64,000 bases of DNA from Bradyrhizobium sp. dw_411 (GTDB lineage Bacteria; Pseudomonadota; Alphaproteobacteria; Rhizobiales; Xanthobacteraceae): positions 186,001 through 250,000 of the forward strand of contig NZ_JAAVUY010000008.1 in the NCBI RefSeq assembly GCF_018449695.1, given 5' to 3'. Below the pieces are notes generated by a model that was given only the letters and a program-made list of their open reading frames with translations, was not told the origin of the DNA and did not search any database. Made by a program: the position numbers and the translations under genes. Each line of letters begins with the position of its first letter. Positions within the stretch are counted from its first letter, which is position 1. This document shows positions 25,990 through 34,974 of this stretch, piece by piece.

Positions 25990-26793
25990 TTATCTGAAAG
26001 CAATCTTCCTGGCTGGATGATCCAAATTCGCAAACACCGCTTCCCGTGGCCAGGTCTCGCCAATTCGCGACGCCGCGCGCTGAAGCATGGCGTGCAACTC
26101 GGTTATGCGATCGAACGGAAAGCGAAATGTCGGAGCGGCGATAGCAAGCGATCCGAGAGCCTCCGGACTGGCGGAAATTCGAACAGGAACCGCAATGCCC
26201 GACATCTGCTCCATAAGCTCTTCGCGCTGAGTTGCGAAACCCGCAGCCCTCGCTTCCTCGATCTCCTGTTCGAGAACGGAGATATCCGTGATGGTCTGCG
26301 TTGTGAGTTTGACGAGTTCAACACCGCCGAGAACTCGCAGAAGTCTCTCGCGGGACAATCCACTCAACCATGCCTTGCCTGTTGAACTCGCATGAAGCGC
26401 AATTTGCTGCCCCAGAAGGGACTCAACGCGAATGCGATTGGCGCCTTCCGCTTTGGCGATAACGTAAAGGCGATCGTTATCAGCGGCCGCAAGCTGCGCG
26501 AGCTCTCCAGTAGCGTCGGAAAGGTCGTTGAGAACAGGTTGAATGAGTTCGGGGAAACCCAGCCTGTCCATATGCCGGTTTGCAAGCGAAACCGTCTGAA
26601 GCGAAAGATGATATCGCTCGGTCCCGGCGTCCTGAAGGACGTGGCCCGTGCTTTCCAACGTGATGAGTACCCGAGCAATCGAACCTTTGTTCAAGCCGGT
26701 CAGCGCGCTGAGATCGCTGACAGACATGCCCGCGGGGCGATCTGCCAAAGCCTCCAGCACTGCCATCGCGTGAATGATGGAACTTACGAGCAT
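25990..26793 (-). CDS. IclR-family transcriptional regulator, possibly leaderless
   Basis: A 267-residue IclR protein. The winged-helix domain begins at once (SSIIHAMAVLEALADRPAG) with LTGLNKGSIARVLITLESTG as the recognition region. The effector domain follows with SSTGKAWLSGLSRERL and, later, GFATQREELMEQMSGIAVPV. The ATG at 26793 has no ribosome-binding site and lies only two bases from a perfect inverted repeat (26796-26812). The transcript may therefore be leaderless and autoregulated. It is the first gene of the Liv system 2 / ridA / cupin operon, which it most likely controls. Confidence 0.9.
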   Translation of the reverse strand: MLVSSIIHAMAVLEALADRPAGMSVSDLSALTGLNKGSIARVLITLESTGHVLQDAGTERYHLSLQTVSLANRHMDRLGFPELIQPVLNDLSDATGELAQLAAADNDRLYVIAKAEGANRIRVESLLGQQIALHASSTGKAWLSGLSRERLLRVLGGVELVKLTTQTITDISVLEQEIEEARAAGFATQREELMEQMSGIAVPVRISASPEALGSLAIAAPTFRFPFDRITELHAMLQRAASRIGETWPREAVFANLDHPARKIAFR

Positions 26794-26795
26794 TT

Positions 26796-26828
26796 TTGCA
26801 ACCCAGTTGCAATTCGCAACCTTGTTGC
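26796..26828. promoter_or_regulatory. two adjacent inverted repeats, probable IclR operators
   Basis: Site 1 is TTGCAAC-CCA-GTTGCAA (26796-26812), a perfect 7-3-7 inverted repeat. Site 2 is GCAAC-CTT-GTTGC (26816-26828), a perfect 5-3-5 repeat with the same core. Their centres are 18 bases apart, and site 1 ends at the start codon of the IclR gene. Same-core paired palindromes fit cooperative binding by a dimeric regulator. Confidence 0.65.
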
Positions 26829-27390
26829 AGTAACCGCTACAGGTGCCTCCGTCAAGAGTGTGCGCTGATGAATGCCTATCCAGCGGAGTTCGTCACCGGC
26901 TGGCGATCGCGAAAGCTGGCCACAGGTGTCTTGCCGCCGAATTCTGCAACGCGCGTTTCTTGACCAGCGAATTCTCGGGCTTGTCCTGGCCGCCGTCTTC
27001 CGGCCGTCGGGGGATCAGGACCCCGGTTTGACTGCAAACGTCACAGACGCGCACCAAATCGAAATACGATTGAGCGATTTCCAAAATACGCGTGAAAAGA
27101 CCAAGCAACATATCAAAGACCTCAGAGTCCCGTCGCAAAGGTGCTCTCACAATACTAAGAAATGTTACCGCTGCAATCTGCGGATTAAAACCAACGCGAA
27201 CGACCATTCGGAAAAAAGCAGTCGAGCCGCGTAGCTGCCCAAGAGTGGTAGCTGCCCAGGAGTGAAAGTGAATCGGCGAAACTAAAACTGCATTCCGAGC
27301 GACGGCTTTGACAATGAGAGCACATCAATAGCCGAAACTTCTTTCGGCACTGCCACGCGGCGAGAGACCAAGTTCTCGCCGATACAGAGC
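26829..27390. other. intergenic stretch without a supported gene
   Basis: About 560 bases between two minus-strand regulator genes. Short open frames exist on both strands but none has a ribosome-binding site, a recognised motif or convincing codon use. It contains one small tandem repeat (27231-27264). It may hold the decayed remains of a gene, but I cannot name one. Confidence 0.5.
27231..27264. repeat. tandem 17-base duplication
   Basis: GTAGCTGCCCAAGAGTG is followed directly by GTAGCTGCCCAGGAGTG: two copies with a single mismatch, in a gene-free stretch. No function is seen. Confidence 0.8.
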
Positions 27391-28011
27391 TTACAGCGAG
27401 GGTGGCGTATTGACCCAGACGACTTCCGTGACCGTCGATCCCGGATTCAAAAAGCTATGAAGCGAGGCCGAGGAAAAGAAAAAAGAGTCGCCCTCACTGA
27501 GCTGATAGGAAACTCCGGAAACAGTCAGCAGCAGTTGGCCGCTTTTGACAAAACCGACCTCCTCTCCCTCATGTTGCAGGTTTCCGTCGCTGCCCGCGCC
27601 CGGCTGAAGCCGGACCAGAAACGCTTGCAGCATTGAACTCGATCCGAAGGGAATCATCACTTCGGCTTCGGTGCCGCCGGACGACACGCTTCCAGCATCT
27701 GCCGCCGGAATGATCTGACGCTCGTTCTTCCGGATAACCACTTGTCCGTCCGTCGACCGATCCTGCAAAAGTGTGGCGACAGATGTCCCGAGCGCCTTGG
27801 CGATGCGATGCAGCGTGTTGAGCGACGGCGCGGTTTTGTTGTTCTCGATCTTCGAGATCATGCTCTCGGAACAATTGGACAGATCGGCAACATCCTTCAG
27901 CCGCAGCCCTTTGACCAGCCGGGCATGTCTTAATTGAACGCCCATCGAGACGTTGGTCTCCAACGCGTCGGTGCCAGTGCTCGGCGAAACATTGCTCAGA
28001 TTCAAAGGCAT
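27391..28011 (-). CDS. XRE-family transcriptional regulator with C-terminal cupin domain
   Basis: A 206-residue regulator: helix-turn-helix at about residues 23-78 (QLRHARLVKGLRLKDVAD, then SESMISKIENNKTAPSLNTLHRIAKALG in part), followed by a cupin_2 domain with QHEGEEVGFVKSGQLLL and YQLSEGDSFFFSSASLH. I prefer the ATG at 28011; a GTG at 28053 would extend the chain by 14 unconserved residues across a palindrome. Proteins of this build often sense small polar molecules and repress catabolic or transport genes. It is divergent from the HpaB-type hydroxylase gene 230 bases away and probably controls it. Confidence 0.88.
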   Translation of the reverse strand: MPLNLSNVSPSTGTDALETNVSMGVQLRHARLVKGLRLKDVADLSNCSESMISKIENNKTAPSLNTLHRIAKALGTSVATLLQDRSTDGQVVIRKNERQIIPAADAGSVSSGGTEAEVMIPFGSSSMLQAFLVRLQPGAGSDGNLQHEGEEVGFVKSGQLLLTVSGVSYQLSEGDSFFFSSASLHSFLNPGSTVTEVVWVNTPPSL

Positions 28012-28021
28012 AGGATCCGCT

Positions 28022-28033
28022 TTTGCATGCAAA
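28022..28033. promoter_or_regulatory. TTTGCATGCAAA palindrome
   Basis: A perfect 12-base palindrome just before the preferred start of the XRE-cupin gene, in the region divergent from the hydroxylase operon. A related but imperfect TATGCAAT occurs near 28143. It could be an autoregulatory operator; this rests on position only. Confidence 0.35.
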
Positions 28034-28240
28034 TGGCCCGTTGGGGACAGCACGCGCCGAATAACCTGTTTAAGTTGAAATATCCAGTCCGCGATGCAAG
28101 TGCTTGAATTATACGCAATCTGCTGCGACGCGTGATGGCATATTATGCAATTTACCCGACCTTTTGCTCATTCAAGTTCTTGACTATTAGGAAATTTAAC
28201 TGAACATTTGCCCCGACGCCAAGACCGGGGAGAGAGTTCA

Positions 28241-29740
28241 ATGACCATCCGCAACGGTAGAGATTATCTGGCAGCGCTCGGCGATAGCCGGAGCATCTAT
28301 TTTGAGGGCCAGCGGATCGACGACGTTCGAACCCACCCGGCCTTTGCAAAGGCCACCGCATCGTTCGCCAAGCTGTATGACTTCCAGGCGAGCCCGGGCA
28401 ATCTGGAACTCATGTCGTTCGACGTCGGCAATGGCCGTCGCGCCAACCGCGCCTGGCAGATGCCCCGCAGCTACGACGATCTGGTCAAGCGCCGTGCGGC
28501 GCTGGAGGCTTGGTCGGAACTTAATTTCGGCATGCTGGGCCGCTCACCGGATCATGTCGCGTCCACCATCACAGGCATGGCGATGGGCGTCGATGTATTC
28601 GAACGCTTCAGCGCCAAGAGCGCCAAGGCAGTGCGCGATTACTACCACTATGCGCGCGAACATGACCTGTTCATCAGCTACGTGCTGCAAAGTCCAACGA
28701 TCGACCGCACCAAGCGCGCGGACCAGCAATCCGCGCTGGATATCGCCTGCGCTGTCGTCGACGAAGACTCCTCGGGCATAACCGTCCGGGGAGCGAAGAC
28801 GCTGGGCACTTCCGCGGTCATGTCCGATGAAATTTTCGTCGGCGCGATCGCGCCGCTCGCCAAGGAAGAAGAGAATTTTGCCGTCAGCTTCGCGATTCCG
28901 CTTGCGACCAAGGGCGTTCAGCTCTTGTCGCGTAAATCGTATGAAGCTGAAGCGCGCAGCGAATTCGATTATCCGTTGTCGACGCGCTACGACGAAAACG
29001 ACGCGGTGGTTTATTTTCACGACGTGAAGATTCCCTGGGACCGCGTCTTCGTCAGCCGGAATATCGCCGCGGCGCGTGCCCAATGGCATGAAACGCCAAC
29101 CCATGTATTCCAGAACTACCAATCCCAGGTGCGCCTGATGGTGAAGATGCGCTTCCTGGCCGGGATCGCGCGCCGGATTACCGAAACGCTTGGAACGTTC
29201 GACATGCCTCCGGTCAAGTCGAAGCTCGGCTATATCTCCGCCCACGCCACCATGGTCGAATCGATGGTCAACGGCATGGAAGCCGCCGGCCGCTGGCACG
29301 GCGACTATTACATTCCCTGCCGCGAACATCTCTACGCGGCGCAGGTTTTGACCCAGGAGATGTATCCAAAGATCATCAGCGCCATCCGCGAACTCGCCGG
29401 CGGCGCGGTGATCATGCTGCCGTCCTCGATCGAGGATTTCGCGAATCCGGAGCTGACGAAAATCATTGAATCGACGCAAGGTTCGATGACGCGCAGCGCC
29501 GAGGAACGCGTCAAGATATTTCGCCTGGTCTGGGATGCAACCGGTTCGGAATTCGCATCGCGCCATCTTCAGTACGAGATGTTTTATGGCGGCGGCGCTC
29601 ACATCACTTCGGGACACGCCTTCAGAACGTTCAACTGGGATCGCGCCGTCGGAATGGTCGACAGGCTGGAGCGAACATATGACCTGAAAGGATCAACCGA
29701 CCCGGAAAATATCGCGGCCGGCCTCTCCCTCGCGAGTTGA
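28241..29740 (+). CDS. 4-hydroxyphenylacetate 3-hydroxylase (HpaB) family protein
   Basis: A 499-residue HpaB/PvcC-family, FADH2-dependent hydroxylase-like protein. GGGGAGAG ahead of ATG 28241 fixes the start; an upstream TTG at 28208 is less likely. Family features are the N-terminal RNGRDYLAALGDSRSIYFEG, the block REHDLFISYVLQSPTIDR, GAKTLGTSAVMSDEIFVG in the acyl-CoA-dehydrogenase-like middle domain, and IPWDRVFVSRN. The reduced flavin would have to come from a separate reductase, and none is seen in the window. The iron-sulfur cysteines of the related 4-hydroxybutyryl-CoA dehydratase are not apparent. It probably hydroxylates a phenolic or heteroaromatic acid. Confidence 0.88.
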   Translation: MTIRNGRDYLAALGDSRSIYFEGQRIDDVRTHPAFAKATASFAKLYDFQASPGNLELMSFDVGNGRRANRAWQMPRSYDDLVKRRAALEAWSELNFGMLGRSPDHVASTITGMAMGVDVFERFSAKSAKAVRDYYHYAREHDLFISYVLQSPTIDRTKRADQQSALDIACAVVDEDSSGITVRGAKTLGTSAVMSDEIFVGAIAPLAKEEENFAVSFAIPLATKGVQLLSRKSYEAEARSEFDYPLSTRYDENDAVVYFHDVKIPWDRVFVSRNIAAARAQWHETPTHVFQNYQSQVRLMVKMRFLAGIARRITETLGTFDMPPVKSKLGYISAHATMVESMVNGMEAAGRWHGDYYIPCREHLYAAQVLTQEMYPKIISAIRELAGGAVIMLPSSIEDFANPELTKIIESTQGSMTRSAEERVKIFRLVWDATGSEFASRHLQYEMFYGGGAHITSGHAFRTFNWDRAVGMVDRLERTYDLKGSTDPENIAAGLSLAS

Positions 29741-29890
29741 GGCGCCGGTTGAGAAATGTGGACCGATTCTTGCTGGAACGATGATGCCTGGCAAGTACGG
29801 CGAACCTCTCACGGATGGCTTGGGGCGTTCCGGAAAACAGCAGCGTGGACACGGAATTGACGACAAGGTTGGCGTTCGGGGAATAGAAGC

Positions 29891-31144
29891 ATGCGCGTTC
29901 TGATCGTCGGTGCCGGAATTGGCGGATTGACAACCGCTCTCATTCTCCATCGGCTCGGCATCGACGTCACCATAGCGGAAGCCGCATCGGAAATCACCGA
30001 GATCGGAACCGGGATCAATTTGCTTCCCCATGGCGCCGGTGTGCTTCACGAATTGGGATTGGGTCCGCAACTCGCCGCCGTCAGTCTTCAGACCCGGGCC
30101 ATCGAATACAGAACACAATACGGACAATTGATCCTTCGCGATCCCCGCGGCCTTCATGCCGGATCGCCCTGGCCTCAATACTCCATTCACCGCGGCAAAC
30201 TTCAGGCAGTTGTGCTCGAAAAGGTCAGGCAGACGCTCGCGCCCGACGACATACTTGTCGGACACAGCTTCGAGCGGTTTGAGCAGACCAAAAAAGGCGT
30301 AACGGCAACGCTTCTGCGCCGCGCCGACGGACAATATGTTGATTTCGAAGCCGACCTGCTGATCGGGGCAGACGGCATTCATTCTGCCGTATGCCGGCAA
30401 ATCCACCCGGACGTCGCGCCGCTGAAATTCTCCGGAACGATGATGTGGCGCGGCGTCGTGGAGGCCGAACCGTTTCTCGACGGCGAAACAATGATCGTCG
30501 CCGGTCATCACGATACCAAAACGGTCATCTATCCGATCGCAACCAGAGCGGCGAACCAGGAAACCGTGCTTACGAACTGGGTCGCCGAGATCAACATCGG
30601 AAAGGACGCCTCCTATCAACAGGAGGACTGGAGCCGGATCGCGAAGCTCGAAGAGTTCGCCCATGCGTTCGAAGGTTTTCGTTTCGGGTTCGTGGATGTG
30701 CCGCGATTGATTCACGCCACCAAGCGCATTTTTGTCTATCCGATGGTGGACCGGGACGCGTTGCCTTACTGGAATGACAAGCGCGTCACCCTGCTGGGTG
30801 ATGCCGCGCATCCGATGTATCCGATCGGCGCCAATGGAGCTTCGCAAGCCATTCTTGATGCGGCCGCGCTCGGCCAGGCACTGGGCGAAGAGCACGATGT
30901 GGAAGCCGCACTGGCGCTCTACGAAAAGCGCCGGCTGCCCGTTACCGCCCAGGTCGTTACCAGCAACCGGGGCAAGGGACCGGAAGCCGTTCTCGAATTG
31001 GCCCGGCAACGCATTCATGGTCCGAATGACGACGTCGATGCACTGATCTCGCGCGCCGAGATCGACGCAATCACCAGGAACTACCAGAAGGTTGCCGGAT
31101 TCGATGCGGCAACACTCACCCATCGCGCCCAGTCGGCGCAATGA
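29891..31144 (+). CDS. FAD-dependent aromatic monooxygenase (salicylate-hydroxylase / PhzS-like)
   Basis: A 417-residue class A flavoprotein monooxygenase. GAGIGGL at residues 7-13 binds the ADP part of FAD. The DG motif lies in LIGADGIHSAV, and the GD motif in LLGDAAHPMYPIGANGASQA. The latter, with MYPIGANGA, resembles PhzS-type enzymes more than classical p-hydroxybenzoate hydroxylases. It would use NAD(P)H and oxygen to hydroxylate, or decarboxylate and hydroxylate, an aromatic acid. It follows the HpaB-type gene by 150 bases on the same strand and precedes an aromatic-acid transporter, so a common catabolic unit is likely. Confidence 0.9.
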   Translation: MRVLIVGAGIGGLTTALILHRLGIDVTIAEAASEITEIGTGINLLPHGAGVLHELGLGPQLAAVSLQTRAIEYRTQYGQLILRDPRGLHAGSPWPQYSIHRGKLQAVVLEKVRQTLAPDDILVGHSFERFEQTKKGVTATLLRRADGQYVDFEADLLIGADGIHSAVCRQIHPDVAPLKFSGTMMWRGVVEAEPFLDGETMIVAGHHDTKTVIYPIATRAANQETVLTNWVAEINIGKDASYQQEDWSRIAKLEEFAHAFEGFRFGFVDVPRLIHATKRIFVYPMVDRDALPYWNDKRVTLLGDAAHPMYPIGANGASQAILDAAALGQALGEEHDVEAALALYEKRRLPVTAQVVTSNRGKGPEAVLELARQRIHGPNDDVDALISRAEIDAITRNYQKVAGFDAATLTHRAQSAQ

Positions 31145-31290
31145 CCGCCGTAAAACAATGGCAGCAGACCATGGCGGTAAGACAATGGCAGTGGGTCGAC
31201 GTATGAGCCAAACGTCGGCCTCCGAAAAGCGGCTCCCAACTCCGAAGATCGCGAAACTATCCCGCGATCCCACATCAACAGGCGGCTGAG

Positions 31291-32661
31291 ATGGACCAAC
31301 AAGCGGCGGTAATCGAGGTCGATAGCGTTATCGATAACGGGAAGTGGACATCATTCCAGACGGCGACCGTTCTGATTTGCGGCGTGGTCACATTGGTCGA
31401 CGGTTTCGACGCCCAATCGATCGGCTTTGTCGCACCGGTTCTGGCGAAAGAATGGGGTGTCACGCCGGCGTCGTTCGGTCCGGTGTTCAGTGCCAGCCTG
31501 GTGGGCATGATGACGGGAGCCCTCAGCCTCGGCCCTGTCGCGGACCGTTTCGGACGTAAACTGGCCGCGATACTTGCCGTATCATTCATGGGAGTGTTCA
31601 CGCTGGCCACGATGGCGAGCACATCCATCGACAATCTTCTGATCATACGTTTTTTAACAGGCGTCGGGCTGGGTGGCGCGCTCCCCAACTGCGTCGCGCT
31701 GAGCGGGGAATACGCACCCGCGCGCTGGCGCGCGACGGCTATCGGCGCGATGTTTTGTGGATTCCCATTGGGAGCGATGCTGGGTGGCCTGCTGGCTGCC
31801 CGGATCATTCCGGCATTTGGCTGGAAATCGGTGTTCCTGGTCGGCGGCATTGTCCCCCTTATTCTGATTCCGGTCCTTGCGATCCTGTTGCCGGAATCGA
31901 TCCGGTATTTGGTTGCACGTCAGAAAGAGCCGGCGCGGATCATGACGTTGCTCCGGAAGATCGCACCGGACATTCAGGCCACGGAATCCAGCAGGTTCAC
32001 GATTCGTGAGAAAACCACCGGCGGCGTTGCCATCGGAGAGCTGTTCTCGCACGGCCGATTACCCGGAACATTGCTGCTTTGGGTTTCGTTTTTCGCGAAC
32101 CTCCTGCTCTATTACTTCCTCATCAACTGGCTGCCGTTGCTGCTTCAGCAGGCCGGGCTTTCGCTCAGCAACGCGATCCTGCTGACCGCGCTCCTGAACT
32201 TCGGCGGCATTATTGGCACCATCGTATTTGCCCGCAGTCTTGACCGAACCGGAAACAGCCGCATTCTCGTCTGGGCCTTCCTCGGCTGCACGATCTTTAC
32301 GGTCGCGCTCGGCTATGCCGGGGCCAACATTCCCGCGCTGATCGGGTCGGTTTTCGTCGTTGGTTTCTGTACCAATGGAGCGCTCAACAATCTGAGCGCT
32401 GTTGCGGCGAACCTTTATCCGACCAATATCCGCGCCACCGGTATCGGCTGGGGGCTCGGCTTCGGACGTATCGGCTCGATCGCTGGTCCGATGATCGGAA
32501 GTTGGCTGCTGCTGGCCAAGGTGGATCTCGCTCACCTGTTCTCGATCATCGCACTCCCATCCCTATGTGCCGCGGTAGCGATGTTTTTCCTCAACCGTCG
32601 AACATCATCCATATCGACAGCCGGGTCGCCGGGCGTGGAGGCAGCCATTGCCGATATTTGA
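31291..32661 (+). CDS. MFS transporter, aromatic acid:H+ symporter (AAHS, PcaK-like) family
   Basis: A 456-residue twelve-helix transporter. D37-G-F-D40 in the first helix (VTLVDGFDAQSIGF) is the AAHS hallmark needed for proton-coupled uptake in PcaK. GPVADRFGRKLAAI is the loop 2-3 motif, and LPESIRYLV marks the middle loop. AAHS carriers bring in benzoate, 4-hydroxybenzoate, protocatechuate or related acids. It follows the monooxygenase gene after about 145 bases that hold only short direct repeats. This supports an aromatic acid as substrate of the HpaB/monooxygenase block. Confidence 0.9.
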   Translation: MDQQAAVIEVDSVIDNGKWTSFQTATVLICGVVTLVDGFDAQSIGFVAPVLAKEWGVTPASFGPVFSASLVGMMTGALSLGPVADRFGRKLAAILAVSFMGVFTLATMASTSIDNLLIIRFLTGVGLGGALPNCVALSGEYAPARWRATAIGAMFCGFPLGAMLGGLLAARIIPAFGWKSVFLVGGIVPLILIPVLAILLPESIRYLVARQKEPARIMTLLRKIAPDIQATESSRFTIREKTTGGVAIGELFSHGRLPGTLLLWVSFFANLLLYYFLINWLPLLLQQAGLSLSNAILLTALLNFGGIIGTIVFARSLDRTGNSRILVWAFLGCTIFTVALGYAGANIPALIGSVFVVGFCTNGALNNLSAVAANLYPTNIRATGIGWGLGFGRIGSIAGPMIGSWLLLAKVDLAHLFSIIALPSLCAAVAMFFLNRRTSSISTAGSPGVEAAIADI

Positions 32662-32735
32662 TCGAACAAATCAGGTAGCCGGGCGATTGGACAGCGTATC
32701 TACGCCCGCGCAACCGCTTGGTTGTATGCCCCGCA

Positions 32736-32751
32736 TGGCATGGCTTGTGCA
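32736..32751 (+). promoter_or_regulatory. possible sigma-54 promoter
   Basis: TGGCATG-GCTT-GTGCA matches the -24/-12 consensus TGGCACG-N4-TTGCA at ten of twelve positions, and the critical GG and GC are exactly ten bases apart. It lies about 100 bases before the NitT binding-protein gene. Just upstream is CAACC-GCTT-GGTTG, which could bind an activator. No bEBP gene is seen in the window, so this stays weak. Confidence 0.3.
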
Positions 32752-32853
32752 TCACTTTTGCATCGAGCGCCGCAAGCCTTCAATATGCGTCTAGGCCTGC
32801 ATGGCCCCGACACCACGCCCGGCTTTTGAATATTTCCAGCAAGGAGATGCACG

Positions 32854-33882
32854 ATGAATTTCCGTCAAATCTTGCCGCGAATGCTGATCGTCCTGGCCGC
32901 GTCTGTCGGAATGCTCAGAACCGCACCGGCCGCCGAGAGCGTCAAAATCATGATGGACTGGCAGTTCGGCGGAACGCACGCTCCTTACGTTTTCGCTGAA
33001 TCCCGAGGCTACTTCAAGGAAGCCGGAATAGACGCGACGATCGATCAGGGCCAGGGCTCGACGAACGTTGCCGTGAGCGTTGCGAGCGGTGCATATCAGT
33101 TCGGCCTTCTCGATCTGCCGACATTGATCAAGTTCAACGCGCTGAATCCCGAGACGCCTCTCGTCGCGGTTTATGCGGCCTTTGACGAAACCCCGATTGT
33201 GATCGTGACGCCTGTCAGCAAAGGCATCAAGGAGCCGGCGGATCTCGACGGAAAAAAGATTTCGGGCGCTCCCGGCAACGCAGCCAGGGAGATTGCCGGC
33301 ATACTGCTCCGGCATGCCCATGCCGAAAAGGCCCAGATCAACTGGATGCCGATCCAGGGCAATCTGGTTGGGGCAATGCTGGCAAAGGGTGAGGTGGATG
33401 GGCTTGGTGGACAGACGACCTCCCAAATTCCGTCAGCGGTTCAAGCCGGATTCAAGCTCTCGGAACTTCGTGTCATCCGTTATGCGGACTATGCCCCTGA
33501 CCTGTACGGCCTCGCTTTCGCCGTGACCAAAAAATATGCCGAGAGCAAGCCCGAGATCGTCAAGGCGGTCGTTCGTGCACTCAACCGCGGCACGATAGAC
33601 GCGATCGCGTCTCCCGATCAGGCCCTGGCTGCCTTTCTCGCCAGATTCCCGATGATGCAGGAAGATACCGAAGCCATGCGCTTGAAGCTCGCGATCGGGC
33701 ACGCCCTCACGGCGAACACCCGTGCCAATGGGTTGAGTTCGGTATCCATCGACCGTCTGCAAAAGAACATCGATGAGGTCGCTGCGACGTTCCAGATCAG
33801 CAATCCTCCGAAGGTCGGCGACCTTTATACCGATCGCTTCCTGCCTCCGAAAGAGGAGCGTCTGCCGAAGGCCGGTGGCTAA
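32854..33882 (+). CDS. NitT/TauT-type ABC transporter substrate-binding protein (second system)
   Basis: A 342-residue periplasmic binding protein with a signal peptide of about 27 residues ending APAAES. AAGGAG seven bases before the ATG is a strong ribosome-binding site. MMDWQFGGTHAPYVFAESRGYFKEAGID is the THI5/NMT1-like opening (core THAPYVFAESRGYFKEAG). Such proteins bind thiamine-pyrimidine precursors, formylaminopyrimidines or aromatic acids. ATPase and permease genes follow after an inserted deacetylase-like gene, so the system is complete. Confidence 0.9.
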   Translation: MNFRQILPRMLIVLAASVGMLRTAPAAESVKIMMDWQFGGTHAPYVFAESRGYFKEAGIDATIDQGQGSTNVAVSVASGAYQFGLLDLPTLIKFNALNPETPLVAVYAAFDETPIVIVTPVSKGIKEPADLDGKKISGAPGNAAREIAGILLRHAHAEKAQINWMPIQGNLVGAMLAKGEVDGLGGQTTSQIPSAVQAGFKLSELRVIRYADYAPDLYGLAFAVTKKYAESKPEIVKAVVRALNRGTIDAIASPDQALAAFLARFPMMQEDTEAMRLKLAIGHALTANTRANGLSSVSIDRLQKNIDEVAATFQISNPPKVGDLYTDRFLPPKEERLPKAGG

Positions 33883-33948
33883 CGGGATCGTGCGCAGAGC
33901 CTTGCGGGAGACGTCCGACAAGCCAATGCCGGTGCGAGCAGTAACAAT

Positions 33949-34905
33949 ATGTCAGGACGGGCAGCTTCGGTGACTGGTCTCAAACTTCCGCACCATCATC
34001 GCTACGATTATCATCCGATCGATCGTCGGCAGGACTATTCGTGGCCCGGCGGAAAGCGCCTGGCTTTCTACATCGCTTTCAACATCGAACATTTTGCCTT
34101 TGGTGCGGGCCTGGGGCTCGATCCGCAACACACCGATGGACGGCAGACGCACCGGAACTGGGCCTGGCGCGATTATGGCAACCGTGTCGGCATCTGGAAT
34201 TTGCTCGATGTCCTGGAGGAGCTTGGACTTCCGGCGACGATGCTGATGAACAGCACGGTCTGCGATCACTATCCCGAACTGATTGAAAAAATGATCGGCC
34301 GCGGCGACGATATTCTCGGCCATGGCCGCACCGGCGGCGAGGTATTGAGTTCGTTTTGGGAATCGGACGAAGCGCGCATCATCCAGGAGACGACGGACTC
34401 GCTCGCCGCAAGTTTCGGCGCGGCTCCGACCGGCTGGATGGGCCCTGGCTGCAACGAATCGCGCGTGACGCCGGATCTTCTGAAAGAGGCGGGATACGAA
34501 TATCTGCTGGATTGGCCGATGGACGATCAGCCGGTGTGGATGCGAACCAGATCGGGACAAATTCTCTCGGTTCCCTATCCAATGGAATTGAACGACGCCG
34601 GCTCCCTTGCCATCCGCGACCACACCGGGCGCGAATTCGGCGATATGATCGTCGATCAGTTCGAGGAGTTGTTGCAAGGATCGGCAAAACGTCCGCTGGT
34701 CTTTGCCCTGTCGCTGCACGCGTTTATCGTCGGTCAGCCTTTCCGGTTGAAGCCGTTGCGAGAGGCGCTGCGTCACTGTGTCAATCACCCCGAAGCCGGT
34801 TCGGTCTGGTTTACGACGGCCGGCGCGATCGCCAAGCACTGTTTTGACCTGCCCGCCGGCACTATCGCCGGCGATTCCCGCAGGCACGAACCAACGAACG
34901 AATAG
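33949..34905 (+). CDS. polysaccharide-deacetylase-family protein with altered metal motif
   Basis: A 318-residue protein of the NodB/PuuE-like deacetylase superfamily, without a signal peptide. Instead of the metal-binding TFDDG motif it reads FNIEHF (residues 44-49, E47 and H48), and instead of HxxxH it has LGHGRTGG with only H125. SVPYPMELND and SLHAFIVGQPFRLKPL are later family blocks, similar to the cyclic-amide-hydrolysing (allantoinase-like) subgroup. It may act on a C-N bond of the imported substrate rather than on sugars. It sits between the binding-protein and ATPase genes of the second NitT importer, a placement that links it to that ligand. Confidence 0.82.
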   Translation: MSGRAASVTGLKLPHHHRYDYHPIDRRQDYSWPGGKRLAFYIAFNIEHFAFGAGLGLDPQHTDGRQTHRNWAWRDYGNRVGIWNLLDVLEELGLPATMLMNSTVCDHYPELIEKMIGRGDDILGHGRTGGEVLSSFWESDEARIIQETTDSLAASFGAAPTGWMGPGCNESRVTPDLLKEAGYEYLLDWPMDDQPVWMRTRSGQILSVPYPMELNDAGSLAIRDHTGREFGDMIVDQFEELLQGSAKRPLVFALSLHAFIVGQPFRLKPLREALRHCVNHPEAGSVWFTTAGAIAKHCFDLPAGTIAGDSRRHEPTNE

Positions 34906-34974
34906 TCACGGCGCCCGGCAAAGTGCAGGGTTGACGACGGTTGGAAACGTCGCCGCGATCTGGAGATGTAAACG

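Noticed and set aside
26872..27234. Overlapping frames of 104-120 codons on both strands
   Set aside because: There is no ribosome-binding site, no motif and poor codon use; kept only as a gene-free stretch.
29693..31273. 526-codon minus-strand frame
   Set aside because: It is antisense to the flavin monooxygenase gene, a shadow caused by codon bias.
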